Positions 1 to 8,123 of a stretch of DNA of 50,028 bases are shown here, in pieces. The translations under genes were made by a program, and so were the position numbers. Origin of the DNA: an uncultured Verrucomicrobiota bacterium (GTDB taxonomy: Bacteria; Verrucomicrobiota; Kiritimatiellia; RFP12; UBA1067); NCBI GenBank assembly GCA_946615875.1, contig CAMOIK010000001.1, positions 1 through 50,028 of the forward strand. The letters run 5' to 3'. A model generated the notes under the pieces. The model saw only the letters and a program-made list of their open reading frames with translations. It did not search any database and was not told the DNA's origin. The stretch's first letter is position 1. The number at the start of each line of letters is the position of its first letter.

Positions 1-578
1 GCTACGCCCACGAGGCCGGAGTGAAATACGCCCGCCCCTTCGTGAAGTACACGCCCACGTGGGCGAGGAGCTTCATGCCGCAGGACCAGCGCCAGCGCGA
101 GCACGTGGCCTCGATGAAGCTCATCCCGATCCCCGGCCTCATCAAGGACAGGCGGCTGGTCTTCTGCGACGACTCGATAGTGCGCGGCACCCAGCTGGGC
201 AAGCAGGCCGCCCGCCTCTACGCCGACGGATGCCTGGAGACTCACATGCGCATCGCCTGTCCGCCGCTCGTCTTCCCCTGCCGCTTCATCAACTTCTCGC
301 GCTCGAAGTCGGAATACGACCTCATAACGCGGCGCTACATACGCGGCCACGAGGGGACGGACGCGAACCTGGACAAATACACCGACCCCGACACGCCCGA
401 ATACGCCGCAATGGTGGAGTTCATACGCGAGAAGCTCAATCTGACCACGCTGCGCTTCCAGAGGCTCGACGATCTCGTGAAGGCGATCGGTCTGCCGGAG
501 TCCAAGCTCTGCACCTACTGCTGGACGGGCAGGGACGTGTCGCTAAAGAACTGCGCCGGCTGCCCCTGCCGCAAGTGA
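1..578 (+). CDS. purF: Amidophosphoribosyltransferase, 3' part
   Basis: C-terminal part of glutamine PRPP amidotransferase, the first committed step of purine synthesis. The gene enters from the left; the reading frame is already open at base 3. The PRPP-binding loop reads VFCDDSIVRGTQ, as in the family. Near the C-terminus, Cys-rich segments (CTYCWTGRD and CAGCPC) look like those of PurF forms that carry an Fe-S cluster, but ligand assignment is inference. The stop overlaps the next start (TGATG), so the following glycosyltransferase is probably co-transcribed and coupled. Confidence 0.93.
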   Translation, partial: YAHEAGVKYARPFVKYTPTWARSFMPQDQRQREHVASMKLIPIPGLIKDRRLVFCDDSIVRGTQLGKQAARLYADGCLETHMRIACPPLVFPCRFINFSRSKSEYDLITRRYIRGHEGTDANLDKYTDPDTPEYAAMVEFIREKLNLTTLRFQRLDDLVKAIGLPESKLCTYCWTGRDVSLKNCAGCPCRK

Positions 579-1609
579 TGCGCTGCGCTTTGCTCCATTA
601 CTGGCTGACCGGCGTGCGCGGCGGCGAGAAGGTGCTTGCCGCGCTGGCGTCGCTCCTGCCTGGCGCCGACATCTTCACCCATGCATACCTGCGCGGGAGC
701 ATGGGCGGGCTTTTCGAGGGCAGGCGGGTGCGGGAGACCTTCATCGCGAGGCTGCCGTTCGGTCGTCGGCATCCCCAGGCATATCTTCCGCTCATGCCCG
801 CCGCGGCCCGCCGTCTGCGGCTGGACGGCTACGACCTGATAGTCTCCAGCGAGTCGGGGCCGATCAAGGGCGTGCGCAAGCCCGGCGGCGCGCGCCACGT
901 CTGCTACTGCCACACGCCCATGCGCTACGTCTGGGACGCGTCCGAGGAGTATTACCGCTCTGCGTCGGCGCCGCGCAAGGCGGCCATGCGGCTCTTCCTG
1001 CCATACATGCGGCGCGAAGACCTGAAGAGCGCCGAGTCCGTGGACCTTTTCGTTGCCAACTCGGCGTTCGTCGCCGGGCGCATCCGCCGCACGTACGGGC
1101 GCGACTCGATCGTGGTGCATCCGCCTGTGGACGTCGGTTTCTTCTCGGACGGCGTCGCCGCCGGTGGTGCCGCCGCCGAGCCCTACTACCTGTTCGCCGG
1201 CGCGAACGTGCCGTACAAGCGCCTCGATCTCGCCGCCGCGGCATGCCGCCGCATGGGAAGGCGCCTGGTTGTGGCGGGCGGCGGGCGCGTGACGGACGAG
1301 CGGCTGCGCGAACTCTACGCGAACGCCAAGGCGCTGCTCTTCCCCGGCACGGAGGATTTCGGCATCGTCCCAGTGGAGGCGCAGGCGGCGGGGACGCCGG
1401 TGATCGCCTTTGGGCGCGGCGGCGCGCTCGAAACCGTCCTGGCCGGCCGCACGGGGCTTTTCTTCGGCGAGCAGACGGTGGAGTCGCTGTGCGGCGCCAT
1501 TGAAGAGTTCGAGGGGCGCGAGTGGTCCGCCGCCGCCTGCCGCGAGAACGCCAGCCGCTTCTCTCCAGACGTGTTCGCGGCGAAGATGAGGGGAGTTCTG
1601 AAGGTCTGA
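578..1609 (+). CDS. GT4-family glycosyltransferase
   Basis: Predicted 343-residue retaining GT-B glycosyltransferase of the GT4 type. The start at 578 is chosen because it overlaps the purF stop; the open frame runs further upstream only as a shadow of purF. The N-terminus (LLHYWLTGVRGGEKV) matches GT4 proteins that begin with a short strand and a Gly-rich loop. The C-terminal half carries the donor-site pattern FPGTEDFGIVPVEAQAAGTPVIAF, seen here as PGTEDFGIVPVEA followed by AAGTPVIAFGRGG, with the E-x7-E acidic pair. The sugar donor and acceptor cannot be read from sequence. No signal peptide, so it is probably cytoplasmic or peripheral to the inner membrane. Confidence 0.85.
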   Translation: MRCALLHYWLTGVRGGEKVLAALASLLPGADIFTHAYLRGSMGGLFEGRRVRETFIARLPFGRRHPQAYLPLMPAAARRLRLDGYDLIVSSESGPIKGVRKPGGARHVCYCHTPMRYVWDASEEYYRSASAPRKAAMRLFLPYMRREDLKSAESVDLFVANSAFVAGRIRRTYGRDSIVVHPPVDVGFFSDGVAAGGAAAEPYYLFAGANVPYKRLDLAAAACRRMGRRLVVAGGGRVTDERLRELYANAKALLFPGTEDFGIVPVEAQAAGTPVIAFGRGGALETVLAGRTGLFFGEQTVESLCGAIEEFEGREWSAAACRENASRFSPDVFAAKMRGVLKV

Positions 1610-1641
1610 GAGGCGGCGTCGCCATCGCGGGAGTGAGTGGG

Positions 1642-2856
1642 ATGAAGATCGACATAGTGAGCTGCCAGCCTGGGATGTTCGCGGGCTTTCTTTCGGAAAG
1701 CATCGTCGCGCGCGCCGTGAAGAAGGGCGCGTGCGAGATCAACATCGTGAACCTCCGCGACTTCGGCGAGGGGAACTACCGCAAGATAGACGACAAGCCA
1801 TACGGCGGAGGGCCGGGCTGCCTGATGGCCTGCGCGCCGTGGTTCGCGGCGGTGGAGAGCCTGGCGCCGCGCCTTGGCGCCGAGGCGCGCATCGTGATGA
1901 CCAGCCCCGGCGGCAGGAAGTTCCGCCAGGCGGACGCCGAGGCCCTGGCCAAAGAAGCCCATGTCGTATTCATGTGCGGGCACTACGAGGGCTTCGACGA
2001 GCGCATAAGGGCCCTCGCCACGGACGAGTATTCCGTCGGCGATTTCGTGATGACCGGCGGCGAACTCGCCGCCGCAGCGATGGTCGATTCCATAGTGCGC
2101 CTCCTTCCCGGCGTGCTGGGCGGCGGGCGGGAGGCCACGGCGAACGAGAGTTTCGCCAACGGCGGCGGCCTCGAGGCGCCGCAGTACACCCATCCGGCGG
2201 TGTTCCGCGGCATGGCCGTGCCGGACGTGCTGCTTTCCGGCGACCACGCCAAGATCGACGAGTGGCGCCGCGCAGCCGCCGAGCGCAGGAGCCGCGAATT
2301 TTTCGCCTCCGCCTCCGCGCCGTTTCGCGCATCTCCGGCGGCTCCGGCCGCTCCGCTACAGGTCCGCCCCACGCCTTTCGACGAGTGCTTCATGCGCATG
2401 GCGCTGAGGGAGGCGGAGAAGGCGGCGGAGGACGGCGAGGTGCCCACCGGCTGCGTCATCGTCGAGGAGCCGTCGTCGCCGGACGCGCCGCCCGCGTCGG
2501 TGCGGATACTCGCCCGTGCGCACAACCAGGCGGAGGGGCTGGTGGACGCCACCGCCCACGCCGAGATGCTCGCGCTCTCCGCGGCGTTCCAGGCGCGCGG
2601 CAACTGGCGGCTGACCGGCACCCGCCTCTACGTGACGAAGGAGCCGTGCCCGATGTGCGCCGGTGCGATTGCGCTCGCGCGCATCCCCGTGGTGGCGTGG
2701 GGGGCGTGCGACCCGAAGCGCGGCGGCGGCACGGTTTTCGACATATTCTCGCATCCCGGCATGAACCACCATCCCGCCGTGATCCCCGGCGTGATGGAGG
2801 CGGAGTGCCGCGGCGTGCTGCAGGAGTTCTTCAGGAGGCGTCGCAGCAGACAATGA
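1642..2856 (+). CDS. trmD-tadA: tRNA (guanine-N1)-methyltransferase fused to tRNA adenosine deaminase
   Basis: A single 404-residue frame joins two anticodon-loop modifying enzymes. Residues 1-220 are TrmD (m1G37): YGGGPG at 54-59, SPGGRKFRQ at 88-96, CGHYEGFDERI at 112-122, SVGDFVMTGGE at 131-141 and PQYTHP at 180-185. Residues about 221-245 are an Ala/Pro-rich linker. Residues 246-404 are TadA (A34 to inosine) with the zinc/catalytic HAE at 306-308 and PCPMC at 335-339. The two normally occur as separate genes. ATG 1642 is chosen because MKIDIVS is the normal TrmD start. No internal stop or frameshift is visible. The stop overlaps the next start (ATGA). Confidence 0.93.
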   Translation: MKIDIVSCQPGMFAGFLSESIVARAVKKGACEINIVNLRDFGEGNYRKIDDKPYGGGPGCLMACAPWFAAVESLAPRLGAEARIVMTSPGGRKFRQADAEALAKEAHVVFMCGHYEGFDERIRALATDEYSVGDFVMTGGELAAAAMVDSIVRLLPGVLGGGREATANESFANGGGLEAPQYTHPAVFRGMAVPDVLLSGDHAKIDEWRRAAAERRSREFFASASAPFRASPAAPAAPLQVRPTPFDECFMRMALREAEKAAEDGEVPTGCVIVEEPSSPDAPPASVRILARAHNQAEGLVDATAHAEMLALSAAFQARGNWRLTGTRLYVTKEPCPMCAGAIALARIPVVAWGACDPKRGGGTVFDIFSHPGMNHHPAVIPGVMEAECRGVLQEFFRRRRSRQ

Positions 2857-4472
2857 AAAAGATATTCGCGCTCGCCATCGCCGTCTTCGGCATCGCATCC
2901 GCCCTCTTCGCAGACATCCCCGTGGTGGCGCACGAGAAGGGCTACTACACGTCGCTCGCGCGCCATGCCGTTCGCTGGCTGCAGCAGCAGGGCGTCCCGG
3001 CCAAGATGTTCGACGCGGCCGGCCTCCCGGACGCGCTGTCCGGCGCGAAGATCGCCTTCCTCGTCGGCTTCGACGCGCCCACGGCGGCGGAGATGGCGCA
3101 GCTGCGGGCGTTTCGCGCGAAGGGCGGCCGCCTGGTGGTGTTCTACTCGTCGTCGCCTGAGCTGGCGCGTCTCATGGGCGTCAAGGTGCTGGCATACCGC
3201 AAGGCGGCGTATCCCGGGCAGTGGAGCAGGATGGACTTCACGGCGAAGGAGCCGGCGGGTCTGCCGGCCTCCATCCGCCAGACCTCCACGGTGCTGCAGA
3301 GTTCCGTGCCGCTGCCCGGGCGGGGACGCGTGATAGCGAAGTGGGTCGATCGCAAGGGGAAGGGCGGCGGCGAGGCCGCGTGGATCGCCACCGACGCCGG
3401 CTTCTGGATGTCGCACGTCCTGCTGGCCGACGGCGACGAGCATCTGAAGGCGCGCCTGCTCGCCGCTTTCGTCGGCTCGGTCGAGCCAAGGCTCTGGAAC
3501 GCCAAGGCCGCAGACGTCAAGGCCGCCGCCGAGCGCGCGTCGCTCAGGGCCTACGCTCAGGCGCAGACGCCCCGGCCGGGCGAGATACGCGCCGTCTGGG
3601 ACCATTCGGGATGCGGCCTCTATCCGGGCGACTGGAAGCGGACGATGACGGTGCTGAAGGGCGCGAAAGTGACCGATCTCTTCGTGAACGTGGCGGGCGC
3701 GGGTTTCGCACACTATCCGTCCGACGTGCTGCCGCGTTCGCGCACGTTCGAGGAAGAGGGCGACCAGCTCGCCGCCTGCCTGGCCGCGACCGAGGGGACG
3801 GGCATACGCGTCCACGCGTGGGTGCTGTGCTTCACCGCCACGCGCGCCACCCCGGAACGCCTGAAGATATTCGAGTCGAGGGGATGGCGCCTGAAGTCGC
3901 GCGACGGCGCGCTCACCGAATATCTGGACCCGGCCAGGCCGGAAGTCCGCGCCTATCTCGTGCGCGCGGTGGACGAAATCCTCGCCCGCTACCGTGTGGA
4001 CGGCGTACACCTCGATTTCGTGCGGTGGTACGAGCGCGCGCAGAAGCCCGCTGGCGCGGCGGAGACGATATCAAAGTTCGTGGCGGAGATGCGCCGCCAC
4101 GTGAAGCGCCCGGCGTGGCTCACGGTGGCGGTCCTCGGCAAATACCCTGCGTGCGTCGCTTCGGTCGCGCAGGACTGGGACAGCTGGCTGAACTGCAACC
4201 TCGTAGATTACGTGGTCCCCATGGACTACACGGAGGACATCGCGAAGTTCGGCGAGTTCGTGGCGCAGCACGCCACCCGCAAATCCCACGCGAGGCGCAC
4301 GATCGCCGGCATCGGCGTCACCGCGAACGAATCGCGCCTCTCCCCGCGCCAGGTGATAGACCAGATACTCGTCGCCCGCAGGCATTCCCTGGCCGGCGTC
4401 GCGCTCTTCGACCTGGACGTCACGCTCCAGACGCAGATACTCCCCTACCTCACTCTCGGACTCTGGAAATAG
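2853..4472 (+). CDS. Secreted GHL10-like glycoside hydrolase family protein
   Basis: 539 residues with a clear signal peptide (MKKIFALAIAVFGIASALFA). Residues about 25-215 form an uncharacterised domain that opens like a Rossmann or GATase fold (AKIAFLVGFDAP, RLVVFYSS). From about 230 onward it resembles the DUF187/GHL10 TIM-barrel family: EIRAVWDHSGCGLYPGDW near the start of the barrel, GVHLDFVRW in the middle and DYVVPMDYTED late, all with acidic residues at strand ends. A role in polysaccharide breakdown or remodelling outside the cytoplasm is likely; the substrate is unknown. It overlaps trmD-tadA by ATGA and is followed at 4 nt by another secreted protein. Confidence 0.75.
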   Translation: MKKIFALAIAVFGIASALFADIPVVAHEKGYYTSLARHAVRWLQQQGVPAKMFDAAGLPDALSGAKIAFLVGFDAPTAAEMAQLRAFRAKGGRLVVFYSSSPELARLMGVKVLAYRKAAYPGQWSRMDFTAKEPAGLPASIRQTSTVLQSSVPLPGRGRVIAKWVDRKGKGGGEAAWIATDAGFWMSHVLLADGDEHLKARLLAAFVGSVEPRLWNAKAADVKAAAERASLRAYAQAQTPRPGEIRAVWDHSGCGLYPGDWKRTMTVLKGAKVTDLFVNVAGAGFAHYPSDVLPRSRTFEEEGDQLAACLAATEGTGIRVHAWVLCFTATRATPERLKIFESRGWRLKSRDGALTEYLDPARPEVRAYLVRAVDEILARYRVDGVHLDFVRWYERAQKPAGAAETISKFVAEMRRHVKRPAWLTVAVLGKYPACVASVAQDWDSWLNCNLVDYVVPMDYTEDIAKFGEFVAQHATRKSHARRTIAGIGVTANESRLSPRQVIDQILVARRHSLAGVALFDLDVTLQTQILPYLTLGLWK

Positions 4473-4475
4473 CCA

Positions 4476-5651
4476 ATGACGAAACTCCTTGTCGTCCTGT
4501 CCCTCGCGGCCGGCGCTTCCGCAGAATGGCGCGGCGTCGCCGACGCCCTGGCGGCCAAGCACGCCGCCGAGGCGGCCGTCGCCGTGGAGTGCGCCGACCC
4601 GACGAACTGCATGGAGACGCTGCGGCGTGAGAGGCCGCGCTACGTGGCGTTCGTAATGCAGCCGTGCGAACTCGACGAGGGCGTGGCGGCGCGTCTGCGC
4701 GAGACCATGCGCACGGTGGACGGCGATCCCTACGACGACGCCATATGGAGCGTGCTGACCGCCCCGACGCCGGCCGACGCGCTGCGCATCGCCTCCTCGC
4801 GCGAACCTTCGCGGCCGGTGAGCATCCTGGCGACCACGGGTGTTTCCCCCGACGCGGTGCCTGGCCCGGTCACCGTGATATCCGACGCATATCCCGAAGG
4901 CGAATGGTGGAGCAAGGCGGCGGACGGCGCCATCTCGCGCCATTCCACCACCGGCGAGACGGCGCGCGTCTTCGCGGACGCTTGGAACGCATTCGACCCG
5001 GATTTGCTGCTCACGAGCGCACACGCCACGGAGCACAATCTCGAAATGCCGTTTTCGCGCGGCATGATCGTGCCTGAAAAGACGTCCGCCCGCGGTTTCC
5101 TCACGGCAGGCGCGAGCGGGCATTCGATACTCGATCCGGCAAATCCCGTCCGGCTGGCCCCCGCCAGGCGCGAAAAGGTGTGGCTGGCCGCCGGGAACTG
5201 CCTCATTGCCAATCACGTCGACGATCGCGACATGGTGATGACCGCGCTCTCGTTCGGCAAGGTCAACCAGTTTGTCGGCTACACCAAGCCCACCTGGTTC
5301 GGCTTCGTCGGCTGGAACACGTGGCGCTTCTTCTCCGGCGGCCAACCGCTGAACGAGAGCTACTACGCCGCCAACCAGTGGTTGAACCACAAGCTTTCCG
5401 CCGGAGAGGCCAAGGACGACTTGGAGCAGAAGGGTCTGCTTTGGGACCGCGACGCCACGTTGTTCTACGGCGATCCGATGTTTCGCGTCACTCTGCCCGC
5501 CGCCGACAAGGCGGGGTGCGCCGACCGTCTGCCCCGCCTCGTGGTCTTCCCCTCTTCCTTGACGACTCCGCCGGAAATCACGCCGCCTGAAGGCGCGACC
5601 GCGGTGGTGGCGGACGATTTCGCCCTTTTCCTCCCTTCAGAGCCTATGTAG
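4476..5651 (+). CDS. Secreted protein, possible gingipain-like (C25/caspase-fold) peptidase
   Basis: 391 residues with a short signal peptide (MTKLLVVLSLAAGASA). No family is certain. The pattern fits a caspase/gingipain fold: an alternating strand-helix N-terminus, then LLLTSAHATEHN around residue 180, which could hold the catalytic His, and WLAAGNCLIANHVD around 235, which could hold the catalytic Cys. A further conserved-looking block follows (NQFVGYTKPTWFGFVGW). The 3-nt gap after the GHL10-like gene suggests a shared operon and shared extracytoplasmic role. It could instead be an unrelated secreted protein; the His/Cys assignment is inference. Confidence 0.5.
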   Translation: MTKLLVVLSLAAGASAEWRGVADALAAKHAAEAAVAVECADPTNCMETLRRERPRYVAFVMQPCELDEGVAARLRETMRTVDGDPYDDAIWSVLTAPTPADALRIASSREPSRPVSILATTGVSPDAVPGPVTVISDAYPEGEWWSKAADGAISRHSTTGETARVFADAWNAFDPDLLLTSAHATEHNLEMPFSRGMIVPEKTSARGFLTAGASGHSILDPANPVRLAPARREKVWLAAGNCLIANHVDDRDMVMTALSFGKVNQFVGYTKPTWFGFVGWNTWRFFSGGQPLNESYYAANQWLNHKLSAGEAKDDLEQKGLLWDRDATLFYGDPMFRVTLPAADKAGCADRLPRLVVFPSSLTTPPEITPPEGATAVVADDFALFLPSEPM

Positions 5652-5684
5652 GCGCGGACGCCCCCTCCTTTCGCCTTCCTTTGC

Positions 5685-5772
5685 CAGTTCCAACGACTTG
5701 CCAAACTCGTTGGAACGACCTGCCCGACTCGTTGGAACGACTTTGACGGGTCGTTGGAACGACCGGGTTGAT
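5685..5772. repeat. Four-unit 22-bp tandem array with TCGTTGGAACGA core
   Basis: Units begin at 5685, 5707, 5729 and 5751, exactly 22 bp apart. Units 2-4 start with TCGTTGGAACGAC; unit 1 is the variant CAGTTCCAACGAC with the centre inverted (CC for GG). The core is a near-palindrome (TCGTT-GG-AACGA), and the following 9-10 bp vary between units. The array begins 34 bp after the stop of the upstream secreted protein and ends about 175 bp before the hisD -10 element. The rest of 5652-5963 shows no gene or convincing terminator. Confidence 0.9.
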
Positions 5773-5945
5773 GCCTGGGAAGGGGGGCGGGACGGGCCAA
5801 TGATGGGATAAACGGGCATTCCAGGGGCGAAAATCGCTGAAAACGGCGCAATGGCCGTCTGGACGGGCGCCAATGCGCGGGGCGTGGCGCGATGGATGCG
5901 TCGCGAGTCAATATGCGCGGATTATGGGGCACGAGGCGCGAAAAA

Positions 5946-5956
5946 TATGGTATAAT
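5946..5956 (+). promoter_or_regulatory. Extended -10 promoter of hisD
   Basis: Exact TATGGTATAAT preceded by an A run and followed by ATGCGG. The -10 hexamer ends 7 nt before the hisD ATG, so transcription should start at or next to the A of ATG. No TTGACA-like -35 is visible. Confidence 0.85.
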
Positions 5957-5963
5957 ATGCGGC

Positions 5964-7238
5964 ATGATACGGATAGTCAGGAAAGGCGACAAGGCGATAG
6001 AGCGGTTCAATGCGCGACCGGCGTTCCCGGCCGAGGCGGAGGAGGCGGCGGCAAAGGTGCTGGCCGACATACGCAAGCGCGGCGACCGCGCCGTGGCCGA
6101 CGCCGTGGCGAAATTCGAGGGGGCGAAGCTGAGGCCGTGCGATTTCCTCGTCAAGGGGCCGTGCGACCCGTCGCAGATCGACCCGCGCATCGTAAAGGCC
6201 GTCAAGGAGGCGCACGGTCGGGTGCGCAGATTCAGCGTGGCGTCGCTGCGCAAACCTTGGGAAATCACCTCGCCAAACGGCGGGAAGTCCGGCGAATTCT
6301 TCTCGCCGATGGATCGCGTCGGCGTTTACATCCCCGGCGGCACGGCGCCGCTGGCCTCCACGTCGATACACACGGTCACGCTCGCGCGCGCCGCAGGCGT
6401 CCGCGAAATCGTCGCCTGCACTCCGGCGGGCAGGACGGGCGAGATCAATCCCGTCCTCCAGTATGCCTTGGAACTGGCCGGCGCGACGGAGATATACCGC
6501 GTCGGCGGCATCCAGGCGATCGGCATGATGGCCTACGGCACGCGCACCTGCCGGAAAGTCCAGAAGATCGCAGGCCCCGGCAACGCCTTCGTGACGGCGG
6601 CCAAGCGCCAGGTCTATGGCTACGTGGCGATAGACCAGGTGGCCGGACCAAGCGAAATCGCGGTTTTGACCGACGGCTCGGTGGACGAGCGCTGGATCGC
6701 CGCAGACTTGCTGAGCCAGGCCGAGCACGGCAGCGGCCTCGAGAAATCGCTGTGCGTCTGCACCTCCATGGAGTTTGCCGAGAAGGTGCGGGCGGAGACG
6801 CTGCGCCAGACGAAGTCGCTTTCGCGCAGGGCGCTCGTCGAGCGCGTGATCAAGCGCGGCGGCATCCTCATCGTCGTCGCGGACAGCGTCAAGGACGGAA
6901 TGGACGTCGTCAACGACTTCGCGCCGGAGCACTTCGAGATCATGACGCGCGACGCGCTCCGCGCAATGAAGGGCGTGCGCGCCGCCGGAGCGGTCTTCGC
7001 AGGGCCGTGGACGCCCGAATCCGCCGGCGATTTCGTGGCCGGGCCCAGCCACGTGCTGCCCACGGGCGGCGCGGCCAGGATGTTCAACGGCCTCACCCCG
7101 GACGACTTCCGCCGCCGCCACAGCTACGTGTCCTTCACGTGCAAGGACCTTTCCGACACGCTGGCCGCGATCGAGTCGTTCGCCGGCGTGGAGGGCCTGG
7201 ACGCGCACGGAAGGGCGGCGGCCGTCAGATTTTCGTGA
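5964..7238 (+). CDS. hisD: Histidinol dehydrogenase
   Basis: NAD-dependent four-electron oxidation of L-histidinol to histidine, the last step of histidine synthesis. 424 residues, normal length. Family blocks are present: GVYIPGG, AGPSEIAVLTD and DLLSQAEHG (zinc and substrate ligands), and AGPSHVLPTGG. ATG 5964 is chosen because the promoter -10 ends 7 nt upstream, and an upstream in-frame ATG at 5892 lies before that promoter. The transcript should be leaderless. No other his gene is near; it leads an operon with an lpxL-like gene and mnmA. Confidence 0.95.
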   Translation: MIRIVRKGDKAIERFNARPAFPAEAEEAAAKVLADIRKRGDRAVADAVAKFEGAKLRPCDFLVKGPCDPSQIDPRIVKAVKEAHGRVRRFSVASLRKPWEITSPNGGKSGEFFSPMDRVGVYIPGGTAPLASTSIHTVTLARAAGVREIVACTPAGRTGEINPVLQYALELAGATEIYRVGGIQAIGMMAYGTRTCRKVQKIAGPGNAFVTAAKRQVYGYVAIDQVAGPSEIAVLTDGSVDERWIAADLLSQAEHGSGLEKSLCVCTSMEFAEKVRAETLRQTKSLSRRALVERVIKRGGILIVVADSVKDGMDVVNDFAPEHFEIMTRDALRAMKGVRAAGAVFAGPWTPESAGDFVAGPSHVLPTGGAARMFNGLTPDDFRRRHSYVSFTCKDLSDTLAAIESFAGVEGLDAHGRAAAVRFS

Positions 7239-7261
7239 GCGACCGAACGGACCGCCCGCCC

Positions 7262-8080
7262 ATGACATTCCTCCAGAGACACGCTTATGGAATCGGCGCA
7301 GGCTTCGCGGCCATGCTCTGGCCGTTCTTCCGCCGCCGCCGCCGCATATCCGTCGAAAACATCCTCAAGGGCGGCGTGGCCTCCTGCGAGGAGGAGGCGC
7401 GGCGCATCGCCAAGGCGGCGTGGTGCCATCTCGCGGGCCACATAGCCGAAGCGCTGTTCGTGCCGGGCGTCATCAACGAGGGCAACTGGCGCGAACACCT
7501 GGACTTCTCGGCCGCCGCGCCGGAAGCCGTCAGTTTGCTTCTCGACCGGCCGGACGTGCCGATACTGCTCGTCAGCTCGCACCACGGCGTCTGGGAGGCC
7601 GCCACGAACGTCCTCTCGTTCGCCCGCCCGATGATCGCCGTCGCCCGCGTCATGAACTCGCGGCTCGTCGCCGACTGGCTGAAGAAGCACCACTTCAGAG
7701 GGCGGATAACGGTCATAGACAAGAACCGCGGCTTCACGCCTGAAATCCTCCGCCAGTGGCGGCAGACGGGCGCGGCGATGACCCTGCTCATCGACCAGCA
7801 TACGCGCAAAGGAGCGAGGCTCAGGTTCTTCGGGCGCCCCGCGCTCACCTACACCAGCGCCACGCGGCTGGCCATGCGCTGCGACGTCCCGATCGTCGTG
7901 GGGTCGTTCGTGCGCATCGCGCCATACCGCTACAGGCTCGTGGGCGGCTCGCCACTGCGCTTTGGCAAGGACGCCGACCGCGACGCGGCCACCCAGCAGC
8001 TCAACGACCGCTTGGAGGACGCCATCCGCCAGTATCCCGAGCAATACCTCTGGAGCCACAGGCGCTGGCGCGAGAAATGA
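7262..8080 (+). CDS. Lipid A biosynthesis acyltransferase (LpxL/HtrB family)
   Basis: 272-residue late acyltransferase that would transfer an acyl chain from acyl-ACP to a lipid A precursor at the inner membrane. The N-terminal segment GIGAGFAAMLWPFF is a membrane anchor, and the catalytic HX4E motif appears as SSHHGVWEA. Later IDQHTRKGARLRFFGRPA matches the family's second conserved block. ATG 7262 is used; an in-frame GTG at 7235 overlaps the hisD stop (GTGA) and could add 9 residues. It supports an LPS-bearing outer membrane. Confidence 0.87.
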   Translation: MTFLQRHAYGIGAGFAAMLWPFFRRRRRISVENILKGGVASCEEEARRIAKAAWCHLAGHIAEALFVPGVINEGNWREHLDFSAAAPEAVSLLLDRPDVPILLVSSHHGVWEAATNVLSFARPMIAVARVMNSRLVADWLKKHHFRGRITVIDKNRGFTPEILRQWRQTGAAMTLLIDQHTRKGARLRFFGRPALTYTSATRLAMRCDVPIVVGSFVRIAPYRYRLVGGSPLRFGKDADRDAATQQLNDRLEDAIRQYPEQYLWSHRRWREK

Positions 8081-8123
8081 AACTCTTCCCGCCGGTGGGC
8101 CGGCGGGGCGTTTGCGCAATGGC

